Assembly: GCA_038239345.1 (NCBI GenBank)
Contig: JBBSEX010000032.1
Coordinates: 1 to 31,773, forward strand
DNA length: 31,773 nt
DNA from: JBBSEX01 sp038239345
Lineage (GTDB): Bacteria > Acidobacteriota > Terriglobia > Bryobacterales > Bryobacteraceae
Direction: 5' to 3'
Below, piece after piece: positions 7,051 to 15,089 of the stretch (positions within the stretch are counted from its first letter, which is position 1; each line of letters begins with the position of its first letter). The notes below the pieces were generated by a model, which had not been told where the DNA came from, searched no databases, and saw only the letters and a program-made list of their open reading frames with translations. The translations under genes were made by a program, and so were the position numbers.

Positions 7051-8373
7051 TTAGACTTGCGGCAACGGACGCACTACAAAGATTTGGGGAGGCCGAGAGC
7101 TTGAACGACCAGCGCTGTTGTCCGAGCTGAACACGAGAGTTCGATCATGGTCGATGAACCCTAACCGCGGCTGGCCGGCGACAACCGGTCCAAAGTAACG
7201 CGCCTTGCATAGATAGGACTCCTTGCCGGTCTCCCGGTTCATCAGCCACAGACTTCCTCCTGGTTCCTGATCGAAACGCGTGGCCACGGCAATCCGGCGA
7301 CTGTCGTTCGAGTAGCAGCCATAGAACACTCCGGGCTTACCATTGTGACCGAATGTGCCAGTCTCACGCGGCGAGATCGTCGGCAACAGCCTGCCACCGG
7401 CGTCAGCGATCGGCCATTCCATCCAGGGGCCGTTCATAGACCCGGCCAGAATGCGTCCATCCGCGCTCCATGTGGCGTGGATTGATTTCTTATAGTCAGT
7501 GACGCTCCGGCTCCTGGGATGCGTCAGCGACAGATCAATCACCCAGTTGTCTTTTCCGTTCCGGCGGTAGTACAGCAAGTGCGGGAACATGGGATTGAGC
7601 CGGATGCGGTGAAACGACGTGTCCTCGTCGCCGCGTTCCGGGAAATCGGTTAGATCCGTGAGAGGCGCAACCAAGGGGCCGTTCGCGCCGCTCGGCGACA
7701 TGCCGTCATCATAAACGAGATACGCCTTCTCATCGACGGAGAAAGCGCATAAGTATTTTCCGGCCTGCTGATCCCAGGTGGGAGGCGAAGTCTTCACCTT
7801 GTTGGTTAGCCCCGCCGACGTTCTCAAGCGCGTGATCCGAATCTCTTCCACGACGCGGCTGTTGCCGACCCGGAAGCCGTAGAGATCCCAGCCACTGTCG
7901 GCTTCATCATTGCGCCGGGTATAAGTCACCAGCTTTCCATCCCGGCTCATATCCACTCGAACCGTGGAACTGGTCGCGGGAATACGCGTGACCAGCAGGC
8001 GCGGGTCCGATCCATCAAGGCGGCTTGAGACAACACCCCAGGTCGCACCCTCCGGATACCCGGAGGCCTTGTTAGGCTTCTCTTTCTTCGCTGTTTTCCC
8101 TTCGGGAACGCTGACGATGGTGTTGTAAAGGAGGCGCTCGATCAAGGGCGCGTAACAAGGAATATCGTAGTAGGAAAGCTGGTTGCCGAGCGGGGAATCC
8201 GTGATTTGCGTTACCTGGACGCCGTCTGCGGCTTCGAAAAGGCGAGATACGTCCTGGCTACGCTGCGGATAGTCCGTGCTCCGGCCGGCGGCGAGGATGG
8301 GAACGGACACCATACCGCCCGCGCACACTGCTAACCAGTCTCGTCTGGAAAGGCGCTCTCTCAAAAAGTGCAC
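7051..8373 (-). CDS. Tat-exported TolB-like / oligogalacturonate-lyase-like propeller protein
   Basis: 440 aa from a GTG start. The frame is open further up to 8496, but GTG at 8373 has AGGAGA about ten bases upstream and places a twin-arginine signal (LSRRDWLAVCAGG) at the N-terminus, so it is preferred. The mature part has TolB/WD40-type blades (VTQITDSPLGNQLSYYD, VRVDMSRDGKLVTYTRR, IHATWSADGRILAGS, GCYSNDSRRIAVATRF). The start of the first blade and a His in IHATWSADG recall oligogalacturonate lyases (Pectate_lyase22), which are seven-bladed Mn-dependent enzymes. The catalytic set could not be confirmed, so a sugar-acid role is only a possibility. Confidence 0.75.
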   Translation of the reverse strand: MHFLRERLSRRDWLAVCAGGMVSVPILAAGRSTDYPQRSQDVSRLFEAADGVQVTQITDSPLGNQLSYYDIPCYAPLIERLLYNTIVSVPEGKTAKKEKPNKASGYPEGATWGVVSSRLDGSDPRLLVTRIPATSSTVRVDMSRDGKLVTYTRRNDEADSGWDLYGFRVGNSRVVEEIRITRLRTSAGLTNKVKTSPPTWDQQAGKYLCAFSVDEKAYLVYDDGMSPSGANGPLVAPLTDLTDFPERGDEDTSFHRIRLNPMFPHLLYYRRNGKDNWVIDLSLTHPRSRSVTDYKKSIHATWSADGRILAGSMNGPWMEWPIADAGGRLLPTISPRETGTFGHNGKPGVFYGCYSNDSRRIAVATRFDQEPGGSLWLMNRETGKESYLCKARYFGPVVAGQPRLGFIDHDRTLVFSSDNSAGRSSSRPPQIFVVRPLPQV

Positions 8374-8483
8374 GAACCAATTGTCTCCTGTTTTTCCATC
8401 GTCAGAACTTGCGTATCCTTTATTTGGACGAATTTGAACGTCGGCGGTTAGCGTACAAAATTCCCGGAATGGTCTTGGCTGGC

Positions 8484-8663
8484 CTACAAGGCGCATATCG
8501 GCGCGGGGCCATCGACAACGGGCGGATCGCCCCGCAACTTGTTTGGGACGGCCAGCCGTTGTTCCACGGCCGAAACAAAGAATTGCTTCAGGGATACACC
8601 CGCTTCGTTAGCCCGCTGCCGAGCCTGTTTGAGCAGTTGATCGGGAAGTTCCACGGTAGTCAC
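8484..8663 (-). CDS. orphan antitoxin-like protein
   Basis: 59-aa product starting at GTG: VTTVELPDQLLKQARQRA, then NEAGVSLKQFFVSAVEQRL and a short tail. The strand-helix-helix pattern is that of VapB-type antitoxins with a ribbon-helix-helix fold. No toxin gene follows; the next gene is the Tat-exported propeller protein. The GTG lies only three bases outside the Tn3 left terminal repeat, and the nearest GAGG ribosome-binding motif lies inside that repeat. The transposon therefore appears to have replaced the original promoter and possibly the true start. The plus-strand frame across the same bases is considered its shadow. Confidence 0.55.
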   Translation of the reverse strand: MTTVELPDQLLKQARQRANEAGVSLKQFFVSAVEQRLAVPNKLRGDPPVVDGPAPICAL

Positions 8664-8666
8664 ATA

Positions 8667-8703
8667 GGGGTCGCCTCACGAAACGGAATTTAAAGTACGC
8701 TAA
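8667..8703 (+). repeat. Tn3 left terminal inverted repeat
   Basis: 37 bp starting with GGGG, as in most Tn3-family ends. It matches the reverse complement of 12928-12964 at 36 of 37 positions. It lies next to the orphan antitoxin gene. Confidence 0.93.
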
Positions 8704-8761
8704 GGCGATGCAAACCTGACGACCTTCCGAAAAATGATGCAAAGCAACCGTCTTCGAATAA

Positions 8762-9238
8762 CTAGACGTCCGCGAGGAGGGCGTCAATCTCCTCTAGCGG
8801 CAAGAGCTGATTAGGCCGGTAAACCAGTGCCCAGTCACCGGCCTCTTCGGTCATCAGAAACGGACCAAACCGAGCGGGTCCAAAACTCTCCTCTTGCCCC
8901 CGAACAGCCACTACTGTTTGCGATCTACGACCCTTACCGGAACCTAATGTGCAATCGAACAAAAGCAGTTCTTTGCCGCTCTGGTCCCCCGCAACAGCAT
9001 TCGTGATCGAAGTAGCCCGGCTTACCGACGTTTTTATAAACGGGAAGCTTTTGGGCAGAGCCGCACCTATGTATGTGTAGCCTTTGCTCTGCGCATACTG
9101 CCGAATCTGTTTTGCCCGTTTCCACTTTTGCACCAAAATCCAAACGATGAAGCAGGCGAGGCCGCCGAAGGCAATAAATTCGAACGCCGACCCTGGTCCA
9201 TCTGGACTGGCAGACGAGACCGGTCCAGCAAGGATCAT
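8762..9238 (-). CDS. transposon passenger: membrane-anchored protein of unknown function
   Basis: 158 aa. One membrane segment is visible at about 19-37 (EFIAFGGLACFIVWILVQK), followed by a basic stretch and a soluble domain. The segment LLLFDCTLGSGKGRRSQTVV resembles the motif of a widespread uncharacterised family (FDYxYxTGSGKx...QTV) found with a membrane anchor in many bacteria. The function is unknown. Its ATG overlaps the tnpR stop (ATGA), so it is translationally coupled to the resolvase and is truly part of the transposon transcript rather than a flanking gene. It carries no resistance or metabolic signature. Confidence 0.75.
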   Translation of the reverse strand: MILAGPVSSASPDGPGSAFEFIAFGGLACFIVWILVQKWKRAKQIRQYAQSKGYTYIGAALPKSFPFIKTSVSRATSITNAVAGDQSGKELLLFDCTLGSGKGRRSQTVVAVRGQEESFGPARFGPFLMTEEAGDWALVYRPNQLLPLEEIDALLADV

Positions 9239-9795
9239 CTGGCCGGCTCCTGCGACAGGGCGCGCCAGAGCGTATGACGGCTGACTTCCAGTTCTTCGGC
9301 GACCTGAACTTTGGTGTACTCCCCAGAACGTAAGAGTGCGCGCGCCTTCTTCAGATCCGATTCACCCAATGCTTTGGGTCTACCGCCGACCCGTCCCCGC
9401 CGGCGTGCAGCTTTGAGACCAGCGTTGACCCTCTGGCGCAATATGTCGCGTTCAAACTCCGCCAGGGCGGCGAAGATATGAAAGGTCAACTTGCCACTCG
9501 GCGTCGTAGTGTTGATGTTTTCCGTAATGGAATGCAGCTCGACGCCACGCTCGTTGAGGAGGACTGTCGTATCGATGAGCTGCCGGAGCGACCGCGCCAG
9601 GCGATCAAGCTTCCAGACAATGACAACGTCACCCTTGCGGGCACTGTCGAGGAGCTTCATCAGTTCCTGCCGTTCGGCCTTGGCCCCGGACGCTTTCTCC
9701 TGGTAGACGCGGGCGCACTTCGCGTGCTTGAGGGCATCCATTTGCAAATGGGTTTCTTGAGCGTCGGTCGAGACGCGGGCGTAGCCGATTTTCAT
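9235..9795 (-). CDS. tnpR: Tn3 resolvase (serine recombinase)
   Basis: 186 aa, the normal length. The N-terminal catalytic domain starts MKIGYARVSTDAQE, with the nucleophile Ser9 and Arg7, and contains VWKLDRLARSLRQL. The long helix AALAEFERDILRQRV links to a C-terminal helix-turn-helix (YTKVQVAEELEVSRHTLWRAL) that reads res. It resolves cointegrates made by TnpA. It is divergent from tnpA with the res region between. No clear ribosome-binding motif precedes the ATG, which starts against a GGTGCA repeat, so initiation may be leaderless or weak. Confidence 0.95.
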   Translation of the reverse strand: MKIGYARVSTDAQETHLQMDALKHAKCARVYQEKASGAKAERQELMKLLDSARKGDVVIVWKLDRLARSLRQLIDTTVLLNERGVELHSITENINTTTPSGKLTFHIFAALAEFERDILRQRVNAGLKAARRRGRVGGRPKALGESDLKKARALLRSGEYTKVQVAEELEVSRHTLWRALSQEPAR

Positions 9796-9929
9796 GGTGC
9801 AAAAACCAAAAGCATAGGTTCATTATGCACCTTATCTTTTGCACCATAGTTCTGCAACTGTTTTTCGGGGTTTTCGGATGTCTCCGGGCCGCGCCATGGC
9901 CGAGGTGCAAAAACAAAGGTTATTGCACC
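9796..9929. promoter_or_regulatory. candidate res site between tnpR and tnpA
   Basis: Dyads built from GGTGCA/TGCACC arms occur at 9796-9831 (36 bp) and 9904-9929 (26 bp). A third, incomplete set of the same arms lies between them (TTTTGCACCATAGTTCTGCAAC from 9837). Three resolvase-binding dyads of unequal length between divergent tnpR and tnpA match the classical res layout. The tnpR and tnpA promoters should lie here too, so TnpR would repress both. Confidence 0.65.
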
Positions 9930-9964
9930 TTGTTTTTCGTCGCGGAATAGCTATAGGCTGGGCC

Positions 9965-12931
9965 ATGCCCCGCCGCTCCATTCTGTCCGCCGCTGAACGC
10001 GACGGCCTGTTCGCCCCGCCGGACACGCAGGATGGGCTCATACGCCACTACACACTGAGCGAGTCCGACCTTGCGGTCATCAACCAGCACAGGGGCGGCG
10101 CAAACCGCCTTGGCTTTGCCGTCCAGCTTTGCTACATGCGTTATCCCGGTGTGATCCTGGACACGGACAAAGCGCCGTTTTCCCCACTGCTAAAATTGGC
10201 GGCATCGCAGCTCAGGGTTACTGAAGAATGCTGGGCCGATTATGGCCGCCGCGCCGAAACTCGCCGCGAGCACATGCTCGAACTGCAATTGGTCTTCGGA
10301 TTTCGTCCATTCGCTGCGCGGCACTACCGCGAAGCGGGTCATAGTCTGGACGATCTGGCCGCTCAAACCGACAAGGGAATCGTCCTGGCGACGGCTCTGG
10401 TCCAGAACCTCCGCAGCCAGTCGATCCTTCTGCCGTCCATCAACGTCATCGAACGGATTTGCGCCGAAGCCATCACGCGAGGCACGCGGCGCATTAACAC
10501 GTTGTTGACCGAGTCCTTGACCGACCCGCATAGACAGCAACTGGACGGCCTATTGAACCCACGCGAGAGCAGCAACGTCAGCGCCATAGCTTGGCTGCGG
10601 CAATCGCCCGGCGCGCCGTCAGCCAGACACGTGCTGGAACATATCGAAAGACTCAATGCTATGGAGGCGCTGATGTTGCCCGATGGCATTGAGCGCCAGA
10701 TACACCAGAACCGGCTGTTGAAACTTGCCCGCGAAGGCGGGCAAATGACCGCTCAGCACTTGCGCGATCTGGAAACCACGCGTCGGTACGCCACGCTCGT
10801 CGCCGTTGTGCTGGAAGCCAAGGCTACAGTCATAGATGAAATTGTCGATCTGCATGACCGGATCATCGGCGCGCTGTTCAACCGCGCCAAGCACAGTCAC
10901 GAGCAGCAATTCCAGCAGTCCGGCAAAGCCATTAATGAGAAGGTGCGACTGTACTGGAGGATCGGACACGCCTTGCTGGAAGCCAAGCAAGCCGGTTCTG
11001 ATCCGTTTACGGCGATCGAATCCGTCATCCCGTGGGATGCGTTTACGCAAAGCGTGGAGGAAGCGCAAAAGCTGTCCCAACCGGAAGACTTCGACTATCT
11101 GCACAGGATCGGCGACCGCTATTCGCAAATCCGGCGTTACGCCCCCGCTCTCCTGGAAGCCCTGCGACTGAAAGCCACGCCCGCCGCGCAAGACATTCTC
11201 AAGGCCGTGGAAACCCTCAAGGCGTTGAACGCCGACAATGCGCGCAAGGTGCCCAAGGAAGCACCCACTAGCTTCGTCAAGAAACGTTGGGAAAGCCTGG
11301 TCTTCACCGATGACGGCGTGGACCGCCGGTTCTATGAGCTCTGCACATTGGCGGAATTGAAGAACGCCCTGCGCTCCGGGGATATTTGGGTGCAAGGCTC
11401 GCGCCAGTTTAAAGACTTCGAAGAATACCTTTTGCCCGCCGAGAAGTTTGCTTCGCTCCGGCAGTCCAAAGCTTTGCAGTTGGCGGTCGTCACTGATTGC
11501 GAACCGTACCTGCGTGATCGGTTGCTAGCGATGGAACAGCAGTTGGAAACTGTCAACCGGCTGGCCAAGGCCGACGCGTTGCCGGATGCGGTCATCACTA
11601 ACTCCGGCCTGAAAATCACACCGCTGACGAATTCTGTGCCAGACGCCGCGGACGCCCTGATGCAGAAAGCCTATGCTCTGCTGCCGCATCTCAAAATCAC
11701 GGAACTGTTGATGGAGGTGGACGAATGGACTGGCTTCACGGAGCGTTTCACCCACATCAAGAGCGGCGATGCGGCTGGCGACAAGACGCTGTTGCTGACA
11801 ACGATCCTAGCCGACGCCATCAATCTCGGGTTGACAAAAATGGCGGAGTCCTGTCCTGGCACGACCTACGCCAAATTGTCCTGGTTGCAGGCATGGCACA
11901 TCCGCGATGAAACCTATTCGGCGGCCCTGGCCGATCTGGTCAACGCGCAGTTCCGGCATCCTTTCGCAGGCAACTGGGGAGAAGGAAACACCTCGTCGTC
12001 AGACGGGCAACGGTTCAAGGCTGGCGGCCATGCTGAAGGGGGCGGCAACATCAATCCAAAATATGGCAGCGACCCCGGCGTCCTCTTCTACACGCATGTT
12101 TCCGATCAGTACGCGCCGTTCCATACGAAGGTGATCAATGTCGGCGTCCGCGATGCAACTTATGTGCTCGACGGCCTTCTGTACCATGAATCCGATCTTC
12201 GCATTGAGGAGCATTACACCGATACGGCGGGTTTTACAGATCACGTATTCGCCCTGATGCATCTGCTGGGGTTTCGCTTTGCGCCGCGCATCCGCGACCT
12301 GGCCGACAAGCGCCTATTCGTCCCAGCGAAACAAACCGATTATCCGGCTCTGGCCGCACTCATCGGCGGCTCAATCAACGTCAAACACATCCGCGCTCAT
12401 TGGGATGAAATCCTGCGCCTGGCCACGTCCATTCGGCAAGGGACGGTCACCGCCTCTCTAATGTTGCGAAAGCTCGGCAGTTATCCGCGCCAAAACGGGT
12501 TGGCGGTAGCCCTGCGGGAACTGGGCCGGATCGAGCGGAGCCTGTTCACTTTGGATTGGCTGCAAAATGTTGACCTGCGCCGCCGCGTCCATGCCGGACT
12601 AAATAAGGGCGAGGCCCGAAACGCGCTGGCCAGGGCGGTATTCTTCAACCGGCTCGGCGAGATGCGCGACCGCAGCTTTGAAAACCAGCGCTATCGCGCC
12701 TCTGGCCTTAATCTGGTGACCGCCGCTATCGTCCTGTGGAACACCGTCTATCTGGAACGGGCCATACAGGCGGTCAAGGATAGTGGCGAGCCAGTCGATG
12801 AAAATCTCTTGCAACACCTGTCGCCCCTCGGCTGGGAGCATATCAACCTGACCGGCGATTATGTCTGGAGGCAGGATCTGAGGATTCAAAAGGGAAAATT
12901 CAGGCCGCTGAGGCCCTTCGCCCAGCATTAG
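9965..12931 (+). CDS. tnpA: Tn3-family transposase
   Basis: 988 aa, the usual size. The frame is open upstream to 9839, but that part overlaps the res dyads; the ATG at 9965 gives the standard start MPRRSILSAAERDGLF. The DDE triad can be placed at D680 (SSSDGQRF), D753 (YTDTAGFTDHVF) and E883 (KGEARNALARAVFF), with spacing like Tn4430. The conserved C-terminal block AAIVLWNTVYLERA is present. It catalyses replicative transposition by binding the 37-bp ends. No frameshift or stop is visible, so the enzyme should be functional. Confidence 0.95.
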   Translation: MPRRSILSAAERDGLFAPPDTQDGLIRHYTLSESDLAVINQHRGGANRLGFAVQLCYMRYPGVILDTDKAPFSPLLKLAASQLRVTEECWADYGRRAETRREHMLELQLVFGFRPFAARHYREAGHSLDDLAAQTDKGIVLATALVQNLRSQSILLPSINVIERICAEAITRGTRRINTLLTESLTDPHRQQLDGLLNPRESSNVSAIAWLRQSPGAPSARHVLEHIERLNAMEALMLPDGIERQIHQNRLLKLAREGGQMTAQHLRDLETTRRYATLVAVVLEAKATVIDEIVDLHDRIIGALFNRAKHSHEQQFQQSGKAINEKVRLYWRIGHALLEAKQAGSDPFTAIESVIPWDAFTQSVEEAQKLSQPEDFDYLHRIGDRYSQIRRYAPALLEALRLKATPAAQDILKAVETLKALNADNARKVPKEAPTSFVKKRWESLVFTDDGVDRRFYELCTLAELKNALRSGDIWVQGSRQFKDFEEYLLPAEKFASLRQSKALQLAVVTDCEPYLRDRLLAMEQQLETVNRLAKADALPDAVITNSGLKITPLTNSVPDAADALMQKAYALLPHLKITELLMEVDEWTGFTERFTHIKSGDAAGDKTLLLTTILADAINLGLTKMAESCPGTTYAKLSWLQAWHIRDETYSAALADLVNAQFRHPFAGNWGEGNTSSSDGQRFKAGGHAEGGGNINPKYGSDPGVLFYTHVSDQYAPFHTKVINVGVRDATYVLDGLLYHESDLRIEEHYTDTAGFTDHVFALMHLLGFRFAPRIRDLADKRLFVPAKQTDYPALAALIGGSINVKHIRAHWDEILRLATSIRQGTVTASLMLRKLGSYPRQNGLAVALRELGRIERSLFTLDWLQNVDLRRRVHAGLNKGEARNALARAVFFNRLGEMRDRSFENQRYRASGLNLVTAAIVLWNTVYLERAIQAVKDSGEPVDENLLQHLSPLGWEHINLTGDYVWRQDLRIQKGKFRPLRPFAQH

Positions 12932-12964
12932 CGTACTTTAAATTCCGTATCGTGAGGCGACCCC
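12928..12964 (-). repeat. Tn3 right terminal inverted repeat
   Basis: Reverse complement of the left end with one mismatch. It begins inside the last codons of tnpA. The sequence beyond it continues in the frame of a different, older tnpA. Confidence 0.93.
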
Positions 12965-12965
12965 T

Positions 12966-13370
12966 GACAAAACCCTTCATTCGCTACGCTACATCGACGA
13001 TAAAGACATGCGCCGGGGTACCCTGACGCAGCTCAATCGGACTGAAGGCCGACACAGCGTCGCACGCGTCGTTTTCAGCGGTAAACGGGGCGAACTGCGC
13101 CAGCGCTATCGCGAAGGGCAGGAGGATCAACTCGGCGCGCTCGGGCTCGTCGTCAATATGATTGTGCTCTGGAATACCATTTACACGGAGGCAATCCTGG
13201 AGCAACTCAGAAAGGAAGGGTATCCAGCAAACGAAGAGGATAAGGCGCGCCTCTCACCCCTGATCCACGCGCACATAAACACGCAGGGGCGGCATTCGTT
13301 CATGATGCCGGAGGCTGTGGTGAAGGGGGAACTGCGCCCGCTGCGAAACCCGGACGATGATCCGGACTAA
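12966..13370 (+). pseudogene. C-terminal remnant of a second Tn3-family transposase
   Basis: The frame starts immediately outside the right terminal repeat (DKTLHSLRYIDD) and runs 134 codons to a stop. It contains LTQLNRTEGRHSVARVVF (the third catalytic Glu, in TEGRHS), GKRGELRQRYREGQEDQLG and MIVLWNTIY. This is the last seventh or so of a Tn3 TnpA from a different lineage than the intact one (GKRGELRQRYREGQEDQ versus NRLGEMRDRSFENQRYR). Both catalytic Asp residues and the rest are missing. It is the target into which the intact transposon jumped. Confidence 0.85.
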
Positions 13371-13465
13371 CCCAATTCCTGCCCTCTGTCCATGTCATAG
13401 TGGCAAAACACACCTGTCCGCTCGCCATATCGCTCGCTTAACCCGGTTTTCCGTCCAATTGCTAC

Positions 13466-13954
13466 TCAGACCCCTTTGTCGCCCTTTGAAACCATCTTCC
13501 GGATTTCAGCCTGCTGCTGGGGAGCCAGCTTCGGGCGACGTCCGCCGATGCGCCCCTCTTCGCGGGCGGCATCCAGCCCGACCTTGGTTCGTTCCTTGAG
13601 CATCGCCCTTTCGAACTCAGCGAACGCCCCGACCATCTGCATCATCATTCGGCCTGTCGGTGTAGTCGTGTCGATGGCTTCGGTCAGGCGGCGGAATCCC
13701 GCTCCTGCTTCCCCGAGCCGTTCCATAATCGTGAGTACGTTGCGGAGCGACCGAGACAGCCGGTCGAGTTTCCAGACCACGAGCACATCGCCTTTGCGAA
13801 GTTGGTCGAGCAGCCTATGAAGTTCAGGCCGGTCCTAGCGTCCACCGGACGCCTTCTCCCGATAGATCCGTTCGCACCCAGCGGTCTTGAGCGCTGCCAC
13901 TTGGACGGCTGTGTCCTGATCGTCGGTCGAGACTCTGGCGTAGCCAATCTGCAT
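13466..13954 (-). pseudogene. resolvase/invertase pseudogene with one amber codon
   Basis: Reading from ATG at 13954 gives MQIGYARVSTDDQD (Ser9 nucleophile) through EKASGGR, then TAG at codon 40 (13835-13837), then DRPELHRLLDQLRKGD and VVWKLDRLSRSLR without any frameshift. Relatives have Trp at that position (GGRWDRPELH), so a single TGG to TAG change broke the gene. The frame then runs to GRIGGRRPKLAPQQQ and ends at KGDKGV, short of the normal C-terminal helix-turn-helix. It faces the tnpA remnant tail to tail. A 106-residue product could still start inside at 13786 but would lack Ser9. Confidence 0.85.
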
Positions 13955-14104
13955 TGCTCAAATGTATCGCCAATCGAATTGATAACGCACTACCTTCGCG
14001 ACGTTGAGTTTCCTAAATTTAACGGTAGGGATTCGCCTGTACCTTCCGTCCATTTTTCCATCATTTCAATGAACGTTGAGACGCGTTGATCCCGCTGCCC
14101 GTCC

Positions 14105-14150
14105 CGATGCAAGTAGACGGTGTTCCAAAGGACGATGGCGCGCCGGTGAG
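14105..14150 (-). pseudogene. possible tiny Tn3 transposase scrap
   Basis: On the minus strand one frame reads RRAIVLWNTVYLHR, identical over ten residues to the TnpA signature AIVLWNTVYL. Similarity stops on both sides. It lies immediately downstream of the sterol desaturase stop. It is probably a short relic of a third tnpA copy, or a rearrangement junction. Confidence 0.35.
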
Positions 14151-14155
14151 CAGGG

Positions 14156-15070
14156 TTAGGCTGCTGGAGCGGTAACGCTGTTGCTCGAAGCTGTGGTCGC
14201 GGATTTAGCTCCCTTTTCATCGTCCGCGCTGATGTTGGAGTGCCCGAAAAGGCGGCTCGTGTGCATTGGCGACAGCAGTTGACCGACCAGCGTCGTGGGC
14301 ATCGGCGTCTGGATCCCATAGTCCGCCGGAAAATGCCCCGGCAGATGGAGCGTGCCGAACATCCAGTCGATCCATGGAAAAGTTGCGGCGTAATTATGGT
14401 CGATATGGTCGGTCCGGCTGTGATGCCAATGATGGAACGCCGGCAGCGCCACCAGCCACTCGAGCGGCCCAAAGCGCCAACGCACATTGGCATGGAGAAA
14501 GAAACCCAGGAAGGTGCCGATCACCGTGATCGCGATCGGGAGCAGGCTGCCCGCCGGCCCGGCGCCCCCAAGCCCCAGGATATACAGCGGCACCAGCCCG
14601 GACATTCGCATCACCACCATGTCGATCGGATGGGCGCGGCCGTTGACTAGAAAGTCGATGTGTTCGGCGCTGTGGTGAATCGCGTGGAACCGCCACAGGA
14701 ACCGGATTTCATGGCTAAGCCGATGACCCCAATAGGAACCGATGTCCGCGATGATCAGCCCAGCGGAAATGCCGAGCCACAGCGGCAGCCCGTGCACGCT
14801 GTCATGGAAGCCGGACGGCAAGACCTTTTGCACCAGCGCTGCCAGCACCGCCAGCGGCAGGCTCATCAACGCCGCCGGCACCAAGCTGCTAAGGAAGTAA
14901 TATGCCAGATCATTGCCGATCTGCGGCCGCAGGAATTTCGACGGCCGTTGCGCGAACAGCCGTTCCAGAGGCACAAAAATGGCGACCAGCAGCACCAGCC
15001 AGATGCACAGCCGGAAGACATCCACGGCAAAGCCGGCGATCTGAAGAGGCAAACTCGCAAGCAAGGTCAT
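14156..15070 (-). CDS. sterol desaturase / fatty acid hydroxylase family membrane protein
   Basis: About 304 aa from ATG 15070; the frame is open to 15139 but that extension reads through a strong hairpin. Several membrane segments are visible (for example RLCIWLVLLVAIFVPL and LWLGISAGLIIADI). The di-iron histidine clusters of the family are complete: GHRLSHE, FHAIHHSAEH and FHHWHHSRTDHIDHNY. These enzymes use O2 to hydroxylate or desaturate lipids in the membrane. The exact lipid substrate cannot be told; hopanoid- or sterol-like lipids and fatty acids are possible. The C-terminal 20 residues (SATTASSNSVTAPAA) look unlike the family and may reflect the adjacent junction. Confidence 0.88.
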   Translation of the reverse strand: MTLLASLPLQIAGFAVDVFRLCIWLVLLVAIFVPLERLFAQRPSKFLRPQIGNDLAYYFLSSLVPAALMSLPLAVLAALVQKVLPSGFHDSVHGLPLWLGISAGLIIADIGSYWGHRLSHEIRFLWRFHAIHHSAEHIDFLVNGRAHPIDMVVMRMSGLVPLYILGLGGAGPAGSLLPIAITVIGTFLGFFLHANVRWRFGPLEWLVALPAFHHWHHSRTDHIDHNYAATFPWIDWMFGTLHLPGHFPADYGIQTPMPTTLVGQLLSPMHTSRLFGHSNISADDEKGAKSATTASSNSVTAPAA

Positions 15071-15089
15071 CAGCGTATCCCGCAGGCAA

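Larger units (their letters stand above)
8667..12964. mobile_element. Tn3-family transposon, structurally complete, about 4.3 kb
   Basis: Bounded by 37-bp terminal inverted repeats that begin GGGGTCGCCTCACGA and end TAAAGTACGCTAA (8667-8703 and 12928-12964) with a single mismatch (A/T at position 16). Inside are a passenger gene, tnpR, a candidate res region and tnpA transcribed away from tnpR, as in Tn3 itself. The tnpA stop overlaps the right repeat by four bases. The flanking five bases (ACATA left, TGACA right) do not match, so the expected 5-bp target duplication is absent. The right flank continues an older tnpA whereas the left flank is an antitoxin gene. Both facts point to a rearrangement after insertion. 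Confidence 0.92.

Noticed and set aside
8409..8693. Plus-strand 94-aa frame
   Set aside because: Antisense to the orphan antitoxin and running into the transposon end; no protein-like pattern.
10619..11395. 258-aa minus-strand frame inside tnpA
   Set aside because: Shadow of the intact tnpA, low plausibility of sequence.
8662..12969. 5-bp target-site duplication of the Tn3 element
   Set aside because: The adjacent pentamers ACATA and TGACA do not match directly.
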